From NCBI RefSeq assembly GCF_006716445.1, contig NZ_VFPA01000001.1, positions 372,001 to 436,000 of the forward strand: a stretch of DNA of 64,000 nucleotides. Reading direction: 5' to 3'. The position numbers and the translations under genes were made by a program. The stretch's first letter is position 1; every line of letters begins with the position of its first letter. A model generated the notes under the pieces. The model was not told the DNA's origin. It did no database searches and saw nothing but the letters and a program-made list of their open reading frames with translations. Positions 26,824 through 35,949 of the stretch are shown one piece after another. This stretch comes from Pseudonocardia kunmingensis. Lineage in GTDB: Bacteria; Actinomycetota; Actinomycetes; Mycobacteriales; Pseudonocardiaceae.

Positions 26824-28737
26824 GTGGCAACCGTGTCCAAGAACTCCACGCCCCCCACGGCGGCGGCCAACCGGGCCGTCCGGGAGTACCTCCCCTTCGA
26901 CGACGACGCCGACTTCGCGCAGGCCGAGCGCGGGCTGATCGGTACCGAGGACCACCTGACCGTGACCGACGGTGGCGGCGGCCCGGTGTGGGACCTCGAC
27001 CAGTGGGCCTTCCTCACCGGGGACGCGCCGGACACGGTGAACCCGAGCCTGTGGCGCCAGGCCCGGCTCAACGCGATCCACGGTCTCTTCCGCGTGACCG
27101 AGGGCGTGTACCAGGTCCGGGGCTACGACCTGTCGGTGATGTCGGTCATCGAGGGCGACACCGGCTACCTCGTCGTGGACCCGCTGATCTCGGCCGAGAC
27201 CGCGGCCGCGGCGATGGCACTGGTGCGCAAGCACCTGGGCGACCGGCCGGTCGTCGCGGTGATCCACACCCACAGCCACGTCGACCACTACGGCGGCGTG
27301 CGGGGCGTGGTCGACAAGGCCGACGTCGACGCGGGCCGCGTGCGGATCGTCGCGCCGCACGGGTTCTTCGAACACGCGATCAGCGAGAACGTGATGGCGG
27401 GCACCGCGATGTCGCGGCGCTCCAGCTACATGTACGGCAACCTGCTGCCGAAGGACCCGACGGGCGCGGTCGGCGGCGGGCTGGGCAAGGGGACCTCGGC
27501 GGGCAGCATCGGGCTGCTCACGCCCACCGACGTCATCCGGGAGACCGGCGAGACGTTGACCATCGACGGCGTCGAGATCGTCTTCCAGGACACCCCCGGC
27601 GCCGAGGCGCCGGCGGAGTTCTGCTTCTACCTGCCCCGGTACAAGGCCCTGTGCATGGCCGAGATCGCCACGCACACCCTGCACAACTGCTACACGCTCC
27701 GCGGCGCCGAGGTCCGCAACGCCCTGCTCTGGTCGAAGTACCTCGGGCAGGCGGTCGAGCTGTTCTGCGACGAGGCCGAGGTCGTCTTCGCCAGCCACCA
27801 CTGGCCGACGTGGGGCAACGCCGAGGTGCGGGAGTACCTCATCACGCAGCGGGACCTGTACCGCTACATCCACGACGAGACCCTCCGCCTGGCCAACCAC
27901 GGCTACACCTCGGAGGAGATCGCCGAGCTGGTGCGGCTGCCCGACTCGCTCGCGAAGCAGTTCGCCAACCGGGGCTACTACGGCACGCTCAGCCACAACG
28001 TGAAGGCCCAGTACCAGCTCTACCTCGGCTGGTTCGACGGGAACCCGGCCAACCTCGAGCCCCTCCCTCCCGTGGAGACCGCGACGCGCCGCGTCGCGTA
28101 CATGGGGGGCGCCGACGCCGTGTTCGAACGGGCGCGGGCCGACTTCGAACGCGGCGAGTACCGCTGGGTCGCCCAGGTCGTCAACGACGTCGTCTTCGCC
28201 GACCCCGACAACGCCGCGGCCCGGGAGCTGCAGGCCGACACCCTCGAGCAGCTCGGCTACCAGGCCGAGTCCGGGCCGTGGCGCAACTTCTACCTCTCGG
28301 CCGCTCAAGAGCTGCGCCACGGCGTGCGGCAGCTGCCCACCCCGGTCACGGCGTCGGCGGACACGATCCGCGGGATGTCGTTGGAGATGTACCTCGACTA
28401 CCTCGCGATCCGGCTCAACGGGCCGGCTGCGGCGAACGAGATGCTGCGGTTCGACGCCACGTTCACCGACCTCGACACGACCTACGCGCTGGTCGTGGCG
28501 AACGGCGTACTCAACTACACCGAGGGCGGCCACACCGCGGGAGCCGGCGACCCCGCAGCCGACGCCACGCTCACGCTCACGCGCGCCGCGCTCGACGACG
28601 TCACCCTCGGCGTCGCCACGTTCGACGAGCAGGTCGAGAAGGGCGAGATCACGATCGACGGCGACGGGGCCGCGTTCACGCGGTTCCTCGGCCTCCTCGA
28701 CACCTTCGAGTTCTGGTTCGACATCGTCACCCCCTGA
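26824..28737 (+). CDS. Alkyl/aryl-sulfatase (SdsA-like metallo-beta-lactamase fold)
   Basis: A 637-residue zinc hydrolase of alkyl sulfate esters such as SDS. The dinuclear-metal motif THSHVDHYGG begins at residue 149, with downstream ligands in AEIATHTLHN and ASHHWPTWG. A helical dimerisation domain and a C-terminal SCP2-like domain follow, the complete layout of SdsA. No signal peptide is visible. The GTG at 26824 is only two bases after GAGGAG, so the GTG at 26833 may be the true start. It is the first gene of the dyad-site block. Confidence 0.9.
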   Translation: MATVSKNSTPPTAAANRAVREYLPFDDDADFAQAERGLIGTEDHLTVTDGGGGPVWDLDQWAFLTGDAPDTVNPSLWRQARLNAIHGLFRVTEGVYQVRGYDLSVMSVIEGDTGYLVVDPLISAETAAAAMALVRKHLGDRPVVAVIHTHSHVDHYGGVRGVVDKADVDAGRVRIVAPHGFFEHAISENVMAGTAMSRRSSYMYGNLLPKDPTGAVGGGLGKGTSAGSIGLLTPTDVIRETGETLTIDGVEIVFQDTPGAEAPAEFCFYLPRYKALCMAEIATHTLHNCYTLRGAEVRNALLWSKYLGQAVELFCDEAEVVFASHHWPTWGNAEVREYLITQRDLYRYIHDETLRLANHGYTSEEIAELVRLPDSLAKQFANRGYYGTLSHNVKAQYQLYLGWFDGNPANLEPLPPVETATRRVAYMGGADAVFERARADFERGEYRWVAQVVNDVVFADPDNAAARELQADTLEQLGYQAESGPWRNFYLSAAQELRHGVRQLPTPVTASADTIRGMSLEMYLDYLAIRLNGPAAANEMLRFDATFTDLDTTYALVVANGVLNYTEGGHTAGAGDPAADATLTLTRAALDDVTLGVATFDEQVEKGEITIDGDGAAFTRFLGLLDTFEFWFDIVTP

Positions 28738-28775
28738 CCTCGTCACCCGCCGACGCGGGTGGGCAAGGAGACATC

Positions 28776-29195
28776 ATGAGCACCAGCCAGTCCCCGAGCG
28801 CCGGCTACACCCCGGTGACACACGGGAGCCGGTGGATGGCCGGTTTCGCGCTGTTCGCCGGCGTGATCATGCTGGCGCTGGGGGTGTACCACGCGCTGGC
28901 CGGGATCGCGGCGATCGTCGGGGACGAGATCTACGTGACCGCCCCCGAGGACGTGTACACGTTCGACCTCACCAGCTGGGGCTGGATCCACCTGGTGCTC
29001 GGCGTGCTCGTCGCCCTCGCCGGCGGCGCGGTCCTGTCCGGCCGGCTGTGGGGCCGGGTCGTCGGCATCGTCGTGGCGGCCCTGAGCATGATCGCCAACT
29101 TCGTGTTCATCCCGTACTACCCGATCTGGTCGCTGGTCATGATCCCGCTCTGCGTCGCCGTCATCTGGGCGCTGGCGGTGTACGACCCCGCATGA
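28776..29195 (+). CDS. DUF7144 family membrane protein (copy 1)
   Basis: A 139-residue protein with four TM helices and the family core TSWGWIHLVLGVLVALAG and LWGRVVGI. Function unknown. Paralogue of the gene at 45418-45870. A CACCCGC/GCGGGTG hairpin at 28744-28761 precedes the AAGGAG ribosome site. The last 35 bases overlap the converging YihY gene. Confidence 0.78.
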   Translation: MSTSQSPSAGYTPVTHGSRWMAGFALFAGVIMLALGVYHALAGIAAIVGDEIYVTAPEDVYTFDLTSWGWIHLVLGVLVALAGGAVLSGRLWGRVVGIVVAALSMIANFVFIPYYPIWSLVMIPLCVAVIWALAVYDPA

Positions 29196-29970
29196 GCTCC
29201 GCCCCGGCCACGGCCGCGACGACCAGCAGCATGCCGAGGACGACCAGCCACGACACCACCACGAACGCCGCACCGATGGCGCCGAAGCGCTCTGCCTGGC
29301 GGCCGATCACCTGCGGCAGGTACAACCCGGACACGGCCATGACGACGACCTGACCGAGCCCGGTCACGGCGGCGCCGGGCAGCAGCGGGCGCCATCCGAC
29401 GGCGCCTCCGAGGAGCAGCCACTGCACGACCCACCACAACCCCACCGACGGGGCGAGGCGGACCCCCGCGGTGAGCAGCGGGGGGTTCGGCAGCGCCTGC
29501 ATCAGAGGCGCCACGAGGACGAGCATCACGACACCCGCCACGAGCACCGCGGCGCCGAGCACACCCCACCCGAACCCGAACAGCCCGGGGCGGGGCATGT
29601 CCCACGCGGCCACGAAGGTCCGTTGCAGCGTGCGGGTGAACCCGGTCACCGACATGATCAGCAGTGCCGACCCGAGCACGGTCACCTGCTCGGTGTCGAC
29701 GGGTGGGGGCTGCAGGAGCGGGTCGAGCACCGCCGCGGCGTCCCCGCCGGGATCGGGGTTCTCGAACAGCCACGTGGCCACCGCCTGCCGGGCCGCGTCC
29801 GGAGCCGCCGCAGCGACGACGAGCAGCAGCGGGACGAGCGCGACGAACGCCTGTGCGGCCAGTGCGAGCGCGCGGTCGTATCCGCTGATCTCCGTGGTGC
29901 GCGCGACGACGCGGCCGACGAACCGCGCACCCCGGCGCAGGCAGGCGCTCAGCCGACCGGCATGCCTCAC
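29161..29970 (-). CDS. YihY/BrkB family membrane protein
   Basis: A 269-residue inner-membrane protein of unknown function with six hydrophobic segments; the ALAAQAFVALVPLLLVVA opening and the later AIGAAFVVVSWLVVLG segment fit YihY/UPF0761. It lacks the usual long soluble tail. The GTG start overlaps the AI-2E-type permease stop (GTGA). It overlaps the DUF7144 gene end by 35 bp in convergent orientation. Confidence 0.75.
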   Translation of the reverse strand: MRHAGRLSACLRRGARFVGRVVARTTEISGYDRALALAAQAFVALVPLLLVVAAAAPDAARQAVATWLFENPDPGGDAAAVLDPLLQPPPVDTEQVTVLGSALLIMSVTGFTRTLQRTFVAAWDMPRPGLFGFGWGVLGAAVLVAGVVMLVLVAPLMQALPNPPLLTAGVRLAPSVGLWWVVQWLLLGGAVGWRPLLPGAAVTGLGQVVVMAVSGLYLPQVIGRQAERFGAIGAAFVVVSWLVVLGMLLVVAAVAGAELMRGRTPPAPR

Positions 29971-31151
29971 CCCGGGGACGGGGAGCCGGTGACCGGCGGT
30001 GTCCCCGGCGAGCGCTCCGCCTCCACGTCGGTTCCGGGGCCGGGCGGAGCCTGCTCGGGCCTCGGATCGGCGGGCGCCCCCATCGTCACCAGCGACGTCA
30101 TCCACCGGGTGTGCGGGTCGATGTCGAGCAGCAGCGCCTTGGTGAGCAGGGTCAGCGGGATGGCCAGCAGCGCGCCGAGCGGCCCGATGATCCAGGCCCA
30201 GATCACCAGGGACAGGAAGGTCAGGGTCAGCGACATGTCCACGGCGTCCCCGACGTACTTCGGCTGGATCACCGACTGGATGATGAAGTTGATGATGACG
30301 TAGACCACGATCACCAGCAGCATGAGCTGCGGTCCGCCCTCGAGCAGCGCGAGCAGGGCCGGTGGCACCAGGCCGATGATGAAGCCGATGTTCGGGATGT
30401 AGTTGGTGATGAACGCCAGCAGGCCCCAGAGCACCGCCAGCGGCACACCCATCCACCAGAGCGCCACCCCGTCGAGCACCGCGACGATCAGTCCGAAGAC
30501 CGTGGAGACCAGCAGGTAGCTGCGGGTGCCGCGGGCGAAGGACGCGAAGGCCACCGCGACGTCCGGGCGGGACCCGCCGACCGCGCGCATGCGCGCGGGG
30601 AAGCTCGCGGCGTCCAGCCCCATGAACAGCAGGACGGCGAGGATGAACACGAGGTTCGAGAACGCGCCGGCCAGGCCGAGGAGCATGCCCGCCAGCAGCC
30701 CGGCCAGCGCCGCGAAGTCGACCCCGTCGAGCGCGGTGCGCACCTGCTCCGCCCCGACCCCCAGCCCGTTCAGCCACGCCACGAGGCCCTGGACCAGGCC
30801 CGCGAACCGGTCCTGGTAGGTGGGCAGCAGCGTCGCCAGCTGCGCGACCGAGAGGGCCAGCGCCGCGGCGAGCCCCAGCACGATCAGGAAGGTGGCCAGC
30901 AGCGTCACCGCGACCGCCAACCACGTCGGGGCGCCCGCGCGGCGCAGCCGGGCCATCAGCGGGTGCACCGCGACGGTGAGCATCAGCGCGAGGAACACCG
31001 GTCCGAGGATCTCGGCGAACGCGCGCAACCCCCCGATGACGACGACCATCGCGGCGAGGGCGAGCAGCACGATCAGGCCACGCGGCAGGGGCCATCGCGG
31101 CGATCCGGGTGCGGCGGTCGGGGCGGCTGTCGGGCCGGTCGAACTGGTCAC
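29967..31151 (-). CDS. AI-2E family transporter (PF01594 permease)
   Basis: A 394-residue membrane protein with about eight TM helices. The ITNYIPNIGFIIGLVPP and QPKYVGDAVDMSLTLTFLSL segments are diagnostic of this permease family, whose members export small molecules or ions; AI-2 itself is unlikely here. The C-terminal 35 residues are Pro/Gly-rich. GTG at 31151; dyad site 3 lies 34 bp upstream. Confidence 0.85.
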   Translation of the reverse strand: MTSSTGPTAAPTAAPGSPRWPLPRGLIVLLALAAMVVVIGGLRAFAEILGPVFLALMLTVAVHPLMARLRRAGAPTWLAVAVTLLATFLIVLGLAAALALSVAQLATLLPTYQDRFAGLVQGLVAWLNGLGVGAEQVRTALDGVDFAALAGLLAGMLLGLAGAFSNLVFILAVLLFMGLDAASFPARMRAVGGSRPDVAVAFASFARGTRSYLLVSTVFGLIVAVLDGVALWWMGVPLAVLWGLLAFITNYIPNIGFIIGLVPPALLALLEGGPQLMLLVIVVYVIINFIIQSVIQPKYVGDAVDMSLTLTFLSLVIWAWIIGPLGALLAIPLTLLTKALLLDIDPHTRWMTSLVTMGAPADPRPEQAPPGPGTDVEAERSPGTPPVTGSPSPG

Positions 31152-31185
31152 GACCAGATGGTGCGGGCCCGCGACGCCCCGCACG

Positions 31186-31202
31186 TCATCCCCGCAGGAT
31201 GA
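31186..31202. promoter_or_regulatory. 17-bp dyad site 3 (perfect TCATCC-N5-GGATGA)
   Basis: A perfect inverted repeat 34 bp upstream of the AI-2E-type permease. Site 1 reads as its reverse complement, including the spacer region, apart from the spacer centre. Confidence 0.65.
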
Positions 31203-31281
31203 GGTGACACGAGGTGACGTACCGGGGCGGCGCCGGGGAGCCCGGCCACGGTCGTCGTGCGACAGCCGGCCAGGGCCGACC

Positions 31282-31298
31282 TCACCTGCCGCGGGGGA
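31282..31298. promoter_or_regulatory. 17-bp dyad site 4 (TCACCT-N5-GGGGGA)
   Basis: Imperfect member, 82 bp upstream of the first SulP gene. The flanks (CCTCACCTGCCGCGGGGGAT) closely resemble site 5. Confidence 0.45.
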
Positions 31299-31380
31299 TG
31301 CCACGACCGCTCCGATTTCGCCAGCCTCGGGCCCGAACAGCCGGACACCGGAACAGCCGGAGCGGCGGACGGAGGTCGGC

Positions 31381-33147
31381 GTGCCAGCACACCTACGAGC
31401 CCCGCGTCTCCTGGTCTCGTTGCAGGGCTACCGCCGCTCGTGGCTGCGCGCCGACCTGGTGGCCGGGCTGACGGTGTGGGCCGTGCTGGTGCCCGAGGCC
31501 CTCGCGTACGCGACGATCGCCGGGGTGCCCCCGGTGGTGGGGCTCTACGCGGCGGTCGCGTCGCTGGTCCTCTACGCCGTCGTCGGGAGCTCGCGGCACC
31601 TGGTCGTCGGCCCCATGTCGGCCACGGCGGCGCTGTCCGCGGGGATCGTCGGCGGCATCGCGGGCGGCGGCAGCGCCGAGTACATCGCGTTGACGGCGGC
31701 GCTCGCCCTCGTGACCGGTGTCGTCGGCGTCCTGGCCGGGCTCCTGCGGCTGGGGTTCATCGCGGCGTTCATCTCCGAGCCCGTGCTCAAGGGCTTCATC
31801 GTCGGGCTCGCGCTGACGATCATCGTCGGCCAGCTCCCCGCGCTGTTCGGTGTGGAGAAGGAACCCGGGAACGTCTTCGAGCAGGCCACGGGGCTCGTCG
31901 GTCACCTGGGGGACACGAACGTTCCGACGCTCGGCGTCGGGCTCGTCGCGCTCGCCCTGCTCGTCGTCCTGCGCAGGGTGCTGCCGCTGGTGCCGGGGGC
32001 CCTGGTCGCCGTCCTGCTGGGGGTGCTGGCCGTCGCCCTGTTCGGCCTCGACGCCCGCGGGGTCGAGGTCGTCGGCTCGATCGAGCCGGGGCTGCCCGCG
32101 CTCGGCCTGCCCGGCGGGCTCGGTCCGAACGACTACCTCGCGCTCGTCGGTGCGTCGCTGGGCGTCCTGCTGGTCGGCTTCGCCGAGGGCCTGGGCGCCG
32201 CGAAGACCTACGCCGCGAAGGCCGGGTACGCCATCGATCCCGATCGCGAGCTGCTGGGGCTCGGGACCGCCAACCTCGGAGCCGGCCTGTCGTCCGGGAT
32301 GGTCGTCAACGGCAGCCTGTCGAAGACCGCGGTCAACGGCAGTGCCGGTGCACGCTCGCAGATCTCCGGCCTGACGGTGGCGGTCCTGACCGTGGTCACG
32401 CTGCTGTTCCTCACCGGCCTGTTCGAGCAGTTGCCCGAGGCCGTGCTCGCGGCCGTGGTCATCGTCGCGGTCGTCGAGCTCGTCGACATCGCGGCCCTGC
32501 GGGCGCTGTACGCGGTCTGGACCGCCCGGTTGGGCAGCATCTACGGCGCGGCGGCCCGTGCGGACTTCGCAGCCGCCGTCGCGACGCTGCTGGGAGTGCT
32601 CGTCTTCGAGACCCTGCCCGGTCTGTTCATCGGCATCGCGATGTCGCTCCTGCTGCTGCTCTACCGGGCGTCCCGGCCGCACGTGGCGGTCCTGGGCCAG
32701 GCACCGTCGGCGACCAGGACCTGGGTCGACCTCGCCCGCCACCCGGAGGCCGTGCAGACGCCCGGCGTCGTCGTCGCGCGGGTGGAGGGCGGGCTGTTCT
32801 TCGCCAACGCCGACCACGTCCGCGACCGGATCCAGGCCCTGCGCGTCGAGCACGACGCCCACGCGGTCGTCCTCGACGCGCAGACGATGCCGTTCGTCGA
32901 CGTCACGGCCGCGGCCATGCTGCGGCAGCTCGATGCCGACCTCGAGGGTGCCGGCGTCCGGCTCGCGCTCGCCCGCGACGTCGGCCAGGTACGCGACGTG
33001 CTCGCGCGCACCGGCGGACCGAACGTGGCCTACCGCACGCTCGACGAGGCCGTCGCCGCGATGGCGGGCGACGGCCGGGAGCCGGGCGGGCAGCCCGTCA
33101 GCCCTGGAGAAGCCGACCCTTCGCCGCCTGGAACTCCTCCTCGCTGA
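31381..33147 (+). CDS. SulP family anion transporter with STAS domain (first of three)
   Basis: A 588-residue SLC26/SulP carrier of sulfate, bicarbonate or a related anion. The membrane domain has GVPPVVGLYAAVASL (SulP signature) and GMVVNGSLSKTAVNGSAGA. A C-terminal STAS domain starts near GVVVARVEGGLFFANADH and carries FVDVTAAAMLRQLDADL. GTG at 31381 after GGAGG. Its last 50 bases overlap the converging SHOCT gene. Confidence 0.9.
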   Translation: MPAHLRAPRLLVSLQGYRRSWLRADLVAGLTVWAVLVPEALAYATIAGVPPVVGLYAAVASLVLYAVVGSSRHLVVGPMSATAALSAGIVGGIAGGGSAEYIALTAALALVTGVVGVLAGLLRLGFIAAFISEPVLKGFIVGLALTIIVGQLPALFGVEKEPGNVFEQATGLVGHLGDTNVPTLGVGLVALALLVVLRRVLPLVPGALVAVLLGVLAVALFGLDARGVEVVGSIEPGLPALGLPGGLGPNDYLALVGASLGVLLVGFAEGLGAAKTYAAKAGYAIDPDRELLGLGTANLGAGLSSGMVVNGSLSKTAVNGSAGARSQISGLTVAVLTVVTLLFLTGLFEQLPEAVLAAVVIVAVVELVDIAALRALYAVWTARLGSIYGAAARADFAAAVATLLGVLVFETLPGLFIGIAMSLLLLLYRASRPHVAVLGQAPSATRTWVDLARHPEAVQTPGVVVARVEGGLFFANADHVRDRIQALRVEHDAHAVVLDAQTMPFVDVTAAAMLRQLDADLEGAGVRLALARDVGQVRDVLARTGGPNVAYRTLDEAVAAMAGDGREPGGQPVSPGEADPSPPGTPPR

Positions 33148-33406
33148 GCGCGCCGGAGTCGCGCAGGCGGGCCAGCGACTCGAGGCGGGCGACGAGGTCG
33201 TCCCCGGCCGGGGGCGCGGCCTGGGCGGGCGGCGGGGGCGGGGGCGGCGGGGCGTTCACCTGAGCGGCCGCGGCCTCCTCCATCGCGCGCCTCTGCGCGT
33301 GCCGGTTGACCGCGTTCGACGTCATCTGCGCGGTTCCGGCGACGACCGCCGTGCGCGCGACCGTGCCGAGCAGGCCGGGCCGCCCGAGGCGGCGGAGTGG
33401 AAACAT
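33098..33406 (-). CDS. SHOCT domain-containing small protein
   Basis: A 102-residue protein. Residues 1-45 are basic and weakly hydrophobic, a run of eight prolines follows, and a C-terminal SHOCT domain ends the protein (LARLRDSGALSEEEFQAAKG). SHOCT domains are short oligomerisation modules. ATG at 33406, 19 bp after the DUF6325 stop, so it is in an operon with it. Confidence 0.8.
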   Translation of the reverse strand: MFPLRRLGRPGLLGTVARTAVVAGTAQMTSNAVNRHAQRRAMEEAAAAQVNAPPPPPPPPAQAAPPAGDDLVARLESLARLRDSGALSEEEFQAAKGRLLQG

Positions 33407-33425
33407 CGGGGTTCTCCTCCGGAGT

Positions 33426-33842
33426 TCAGGCGACCGTGGCGGCGGCGTACGCGGCGTCGACGTCCGCGGCGGGGATGCGCACGTGCAGCGCGAGCTCGCC
33501 GCCTGCCGCACGCACCGCGTCGCTGACGCGGCGGGCCCACGTGTGCTCGTAGACGGCGACCAGCGCCGAGGAGCCGGGTGGCATCCCGTCGCGGATCGTC
33601 TCGAGGTCGTCGGCCGACAGGAGCGCGTCCCCGCGCACGGTCAGCCGGGCGAGCCCGAACCGGTCGAGGTCCTCGTCGAACTCGACGACGCGGACGTCAC
33701 CGTCGTCCTGCGCCGCCACGAAGAGCAGGTCGAGGACCGTGATCGTGCCCTGGTCCACGAGCTCCGCCACCCCCTCGACCACGGCGGCGGGGACCTGCGG
33801 TTCGGGAAAGGTCAGGACGAGAATCTCGACGGGTCCTGTCAT
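33426..33842 (-). CDS. DUF6325 family protein
   Basis: A 138-residue soluble protein of unknown function, usually next to SHOCT genes in actinobacteria. It has a beta-alpha layout with MTGPVEILVLTFPEP at the start and SALVAVYEHTWARRVSDAVR near the end. ATG at 33842; dyad site 5 is 65 bp upstream. Confidence 0.72.
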   Translation of the reverse strand: MTGPVEILVLTFPEPQVPAAVVEGVAELVDQGTITVLDLLFVAAQDDGDVRVVEFDEDLDRFGLARLTVRGDALLSADDLETIRDGMPPGSSALVAVYEHTWARRVSDAVRAAGGELALHVRIPAADVDAAYAAATVA

Positions 33843-33907
33843 CGGCCGGCTCCTCGGGTGTGACGGCGTCCGGCCGGGACAGTAGGCGCGCCGCGCGACC
33901 ACCGGCC

Positions 33908-33924
33908 TCACCTACCGCGGGCGA
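33908..33924. promoter_or_regulatory. 17-bp dyad site 5 (TCACCT-N5-GGGCGA)
   Basis: Imperfect member, 65 bp upstream of the DUF6325-SHOCT operon. Confidence 0.5.
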
Positions 33925-34018
33925 TCCGTGGTCGCTCTCGACGCCGAGAGCCGAGGTTTCGGTCGTCCATGGTTCTGCGGACAGCGATGAGCAACCGATA
34001 CTGCAGACCTTGGCGTCG

Positions 34019-35737
34019 TCACGCGTCCGGCGCGTCCGTCCCGTGCCGCTCTTGCACCCAGGCCAGGGCGTCCCGGTGCGCGCGCTGCAGGGTGCGGCCC
34101 ACCCATTCGCCGCCCTGGTAGAGGTTCTCCTCCCCGAGCACCCGCAGGGCGCCGGTCACCCGCAGCTGCCGGCGGATCCGCGGGCTGTCCGTGACGAGGA
34201 TGAGTCTGCTGCCCGCATGCCGCAGGGCGGCCGAGTAGCGGGTGAGGACGTCGATGAAGGTGGCGCCGGCGTCGTCGGCGCCGCGCATCCGCAGGATCAC
34301 GGCGCTTCCCACCGAGGCCTCGGTCACGTCCGGCAGCTGGTCCTCCAGGGCGGGCGCCGAGGCGAAGAAGATGCTGCCGTAGGGCTGGAGCACGACGACC
34401 TGGCCTCCCGGCACGACCGCGGGGGGCGGGGTCTCCCGCATCCGGTTCCCGTCGGCGAGGTGCAGCTGCCGCATCCGCAGCCCGCTGGACTGCCGCACGA
34501 CGTGCAGGACGACCGAGAGCCCGACCCCGACGAGCACGGCGTACTGCAGGGGGACGATCAGCGTCAGCACGAACGTGGTGCCCATGACCGTCGCCTGGAC
34601 CGCGCCGGTGCGGGCCACCGAGATCACCTGCCGCGGCCGCACCGAGCCGGCCCCGACGACGATCAGCAGCCCGGCGAGCGCGGGCATCGCGACGTAGCCG
34701 ATGACGCCCCCGAGCAGCAGGATCACCACCGCCATCACGACGCCGGCGACGAGGAGGGCGAGCCGGGTGCGGGCGCCTGCCGCGGCGATCAGCGAGCTCG
34801 CCGACATGGACCCGCCCACCGGCATGCCCTGGAAGAGCCCCGATGCGAGGTTCCCGGCGCCCTGGCCCAGGAAGTCCTGCGACGCGTCGGGGCGCCGGCC
34901 GTCCGGGTTCGGCACGCCCGCCGACACGCCCGCGCCCTGGACCAGGCCGACGAACGCGAGCGAGAGCGCCGGCACCAGCAGGCCGGGGATCTCCGCGAAC
35001 GCCGGCAGCACCGGCAGCGGGAGGGAGCGGGGCACGTCGACGATGTCGGCGAGCCGCTGCACCGGCAGGCCGAGGCCGCCGAACAGCACCCCGAGCCCCG
35101 ACCCCGCCGCGACGGCGACGACCAGGCCGAGCGACCGCAGCCGGGTGCGCTGCAGTGCCAGGATGAGCGCGACGGTGACGGCGCCGACCAGGGTCGAGGC
35201 GAAGTCGATCCGGTCGATCGTGAGCAGCAACTGCACGGTCCGGGAGACCCGGCCGTCACCCGGCGCCTCGTAGCCGGTGAAGTTGCCGAGCTGCCCGAGC
35301 ACGATGTTGACCCCGACGGCGGTGATGAAGCCCGTCATGACCGGGGTGGAGACGAATCGCAGCAGCCGTCCGAGCCGGGCCGCCCCGGCCACGATCATGA
35401 CGACGCCGGTGAGGAGGGCGAGCGTGTACAGCGACCGCTCGGGATCGGAACGGGAGGCGAGGTCCACGTCGGCGACGACGATCGCCATGGCGCCGGTCGA
35501 CTGCACGGCCATGAAGGCCGTCCCGGTGAACAGGGCGCCGCCCACCATCCCGAACAGGTAGGAGTACAGGCCTGCGACCGGGTTGACCCCGGCGAGGAGC
35601 CCGCTCGCCAGGCCGTCGGGCACGCTCTCGACGCCGAGGACCACGCCGGCCCGCGCGTCCGCACCGAGCGTCGCCCGCCGGAACGACCGGCGCAGCTCGG
35701 AGAGCGGCGCGAGGACGCGGCGGGTCCGTGCGGTCAT
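34019..35737 (-). CDS. SulP family anion transporter with STAS domain (second of three)
   Basis: A 572-residue SulP carrier, diverged from the other two here. The membrane domain includes LASGLLAGVNPVAGLYSYLF and GMPVGGSMSASSLIAAAGA; the STAS domain begins near VVVLQPYGSIFFASAPALED. ATG at 35737; a GTG at 35788 with a GGGAGGG upstream is an alternative start. Dyad site 6 lies between it and the divergent DUF389 gene. Confidence 0.88.
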   Translation of the reverse strand: MTARTRRVLAPLSELRRSFRRATLGADARAGVVLGVESVPDGLASGLLAGVNPVAGLYSYLFGMVGGALFTGTAFMAVQSTGAMAIVVADVDLASRSDPERSLYTLALLTGVVMIVAGAARLGRLLRFVSTPVMTGFITAVGVNIVLGQLGNFTGYEAPGDGRVSRTVQLLLTIDRIDFASTLVGAVTVALILALQRTRLRSLGLVVAVAAGSGLGVLFGGLGLPVQRLADIVDVPRSLPLPVLPAFAEIPGLLVPALSLAFVGLVQGAGVSAGVPNPDGRRPDASQDFLGQGAGNLASGLFQGMPVGGSMSASSLIAAAGARTRLALLVAGVVMAVVILLLGGVIGYVAMPALAGLLIVVGAGSVRPRQVISVARTGAVQATVMGTTFVLTLIVPLQYAVLVGVGLSVVLHVVRQSSGLRMRQLHLADGNRMRETPPPAVVPGGQVVVLQPYGSIFFASAPALEDQLPDVTEASVGSAVILRMRGADDAGATFIDVLTRYSAALRHAGSRLILVTDSPRIRRQLRVTGALRVLGEENLYQGGEWVGRTLQRAHRDALAWVQERHGTDAPDA

Positions 35738-35846
35738 CACGGCGGGGCGGTCGACGTCGGGTCCCGGTCGTTGCGCCGTCCCATCCACACCCTCCCGTGC
35801 GCCGCGGGTACCGCGCCATGGTCGGCGGACCCCCGGCACGTGCACG

Positions 35847-35863
35847 TCATCCGCGGCGGGTGA
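35847..35863. promoter_or_regulatory. 17-bp dyad site 6 (TCATCC-N5-GGGTGA)
   Basis: Near-perfect member in the divergent promoter of SulP-2 (109 bp) and DUF389 (86 bp). Confidence 0.62.
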
Positions 35864-35949
35864 GGAGGGAACCGGCCGGTGCCGTGGATGCTCCCGACCA
35901 TGGCAGGTCACCGTGCTCGACCCGTCGTCGCCCGGGCGCGGCGGCCGTG

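Noticed and set aside
25732..28746. Minus-strand frame of about 1000 codons opposite the alkyl sulfatase and BASS genes
   Set aside because: Spans two genes with strong motifs; Arg/Val/Glu-rich antisense with no family resemblance.
28744..28761. CACCCGC-CGAC-GCGGGTG as a twelfth dyad site
   Set aside because: Half-sites resemble the class but the spacing is 8 instead of 5; more likely a simple hairpin between the sulfatase and DUF7144 genes.
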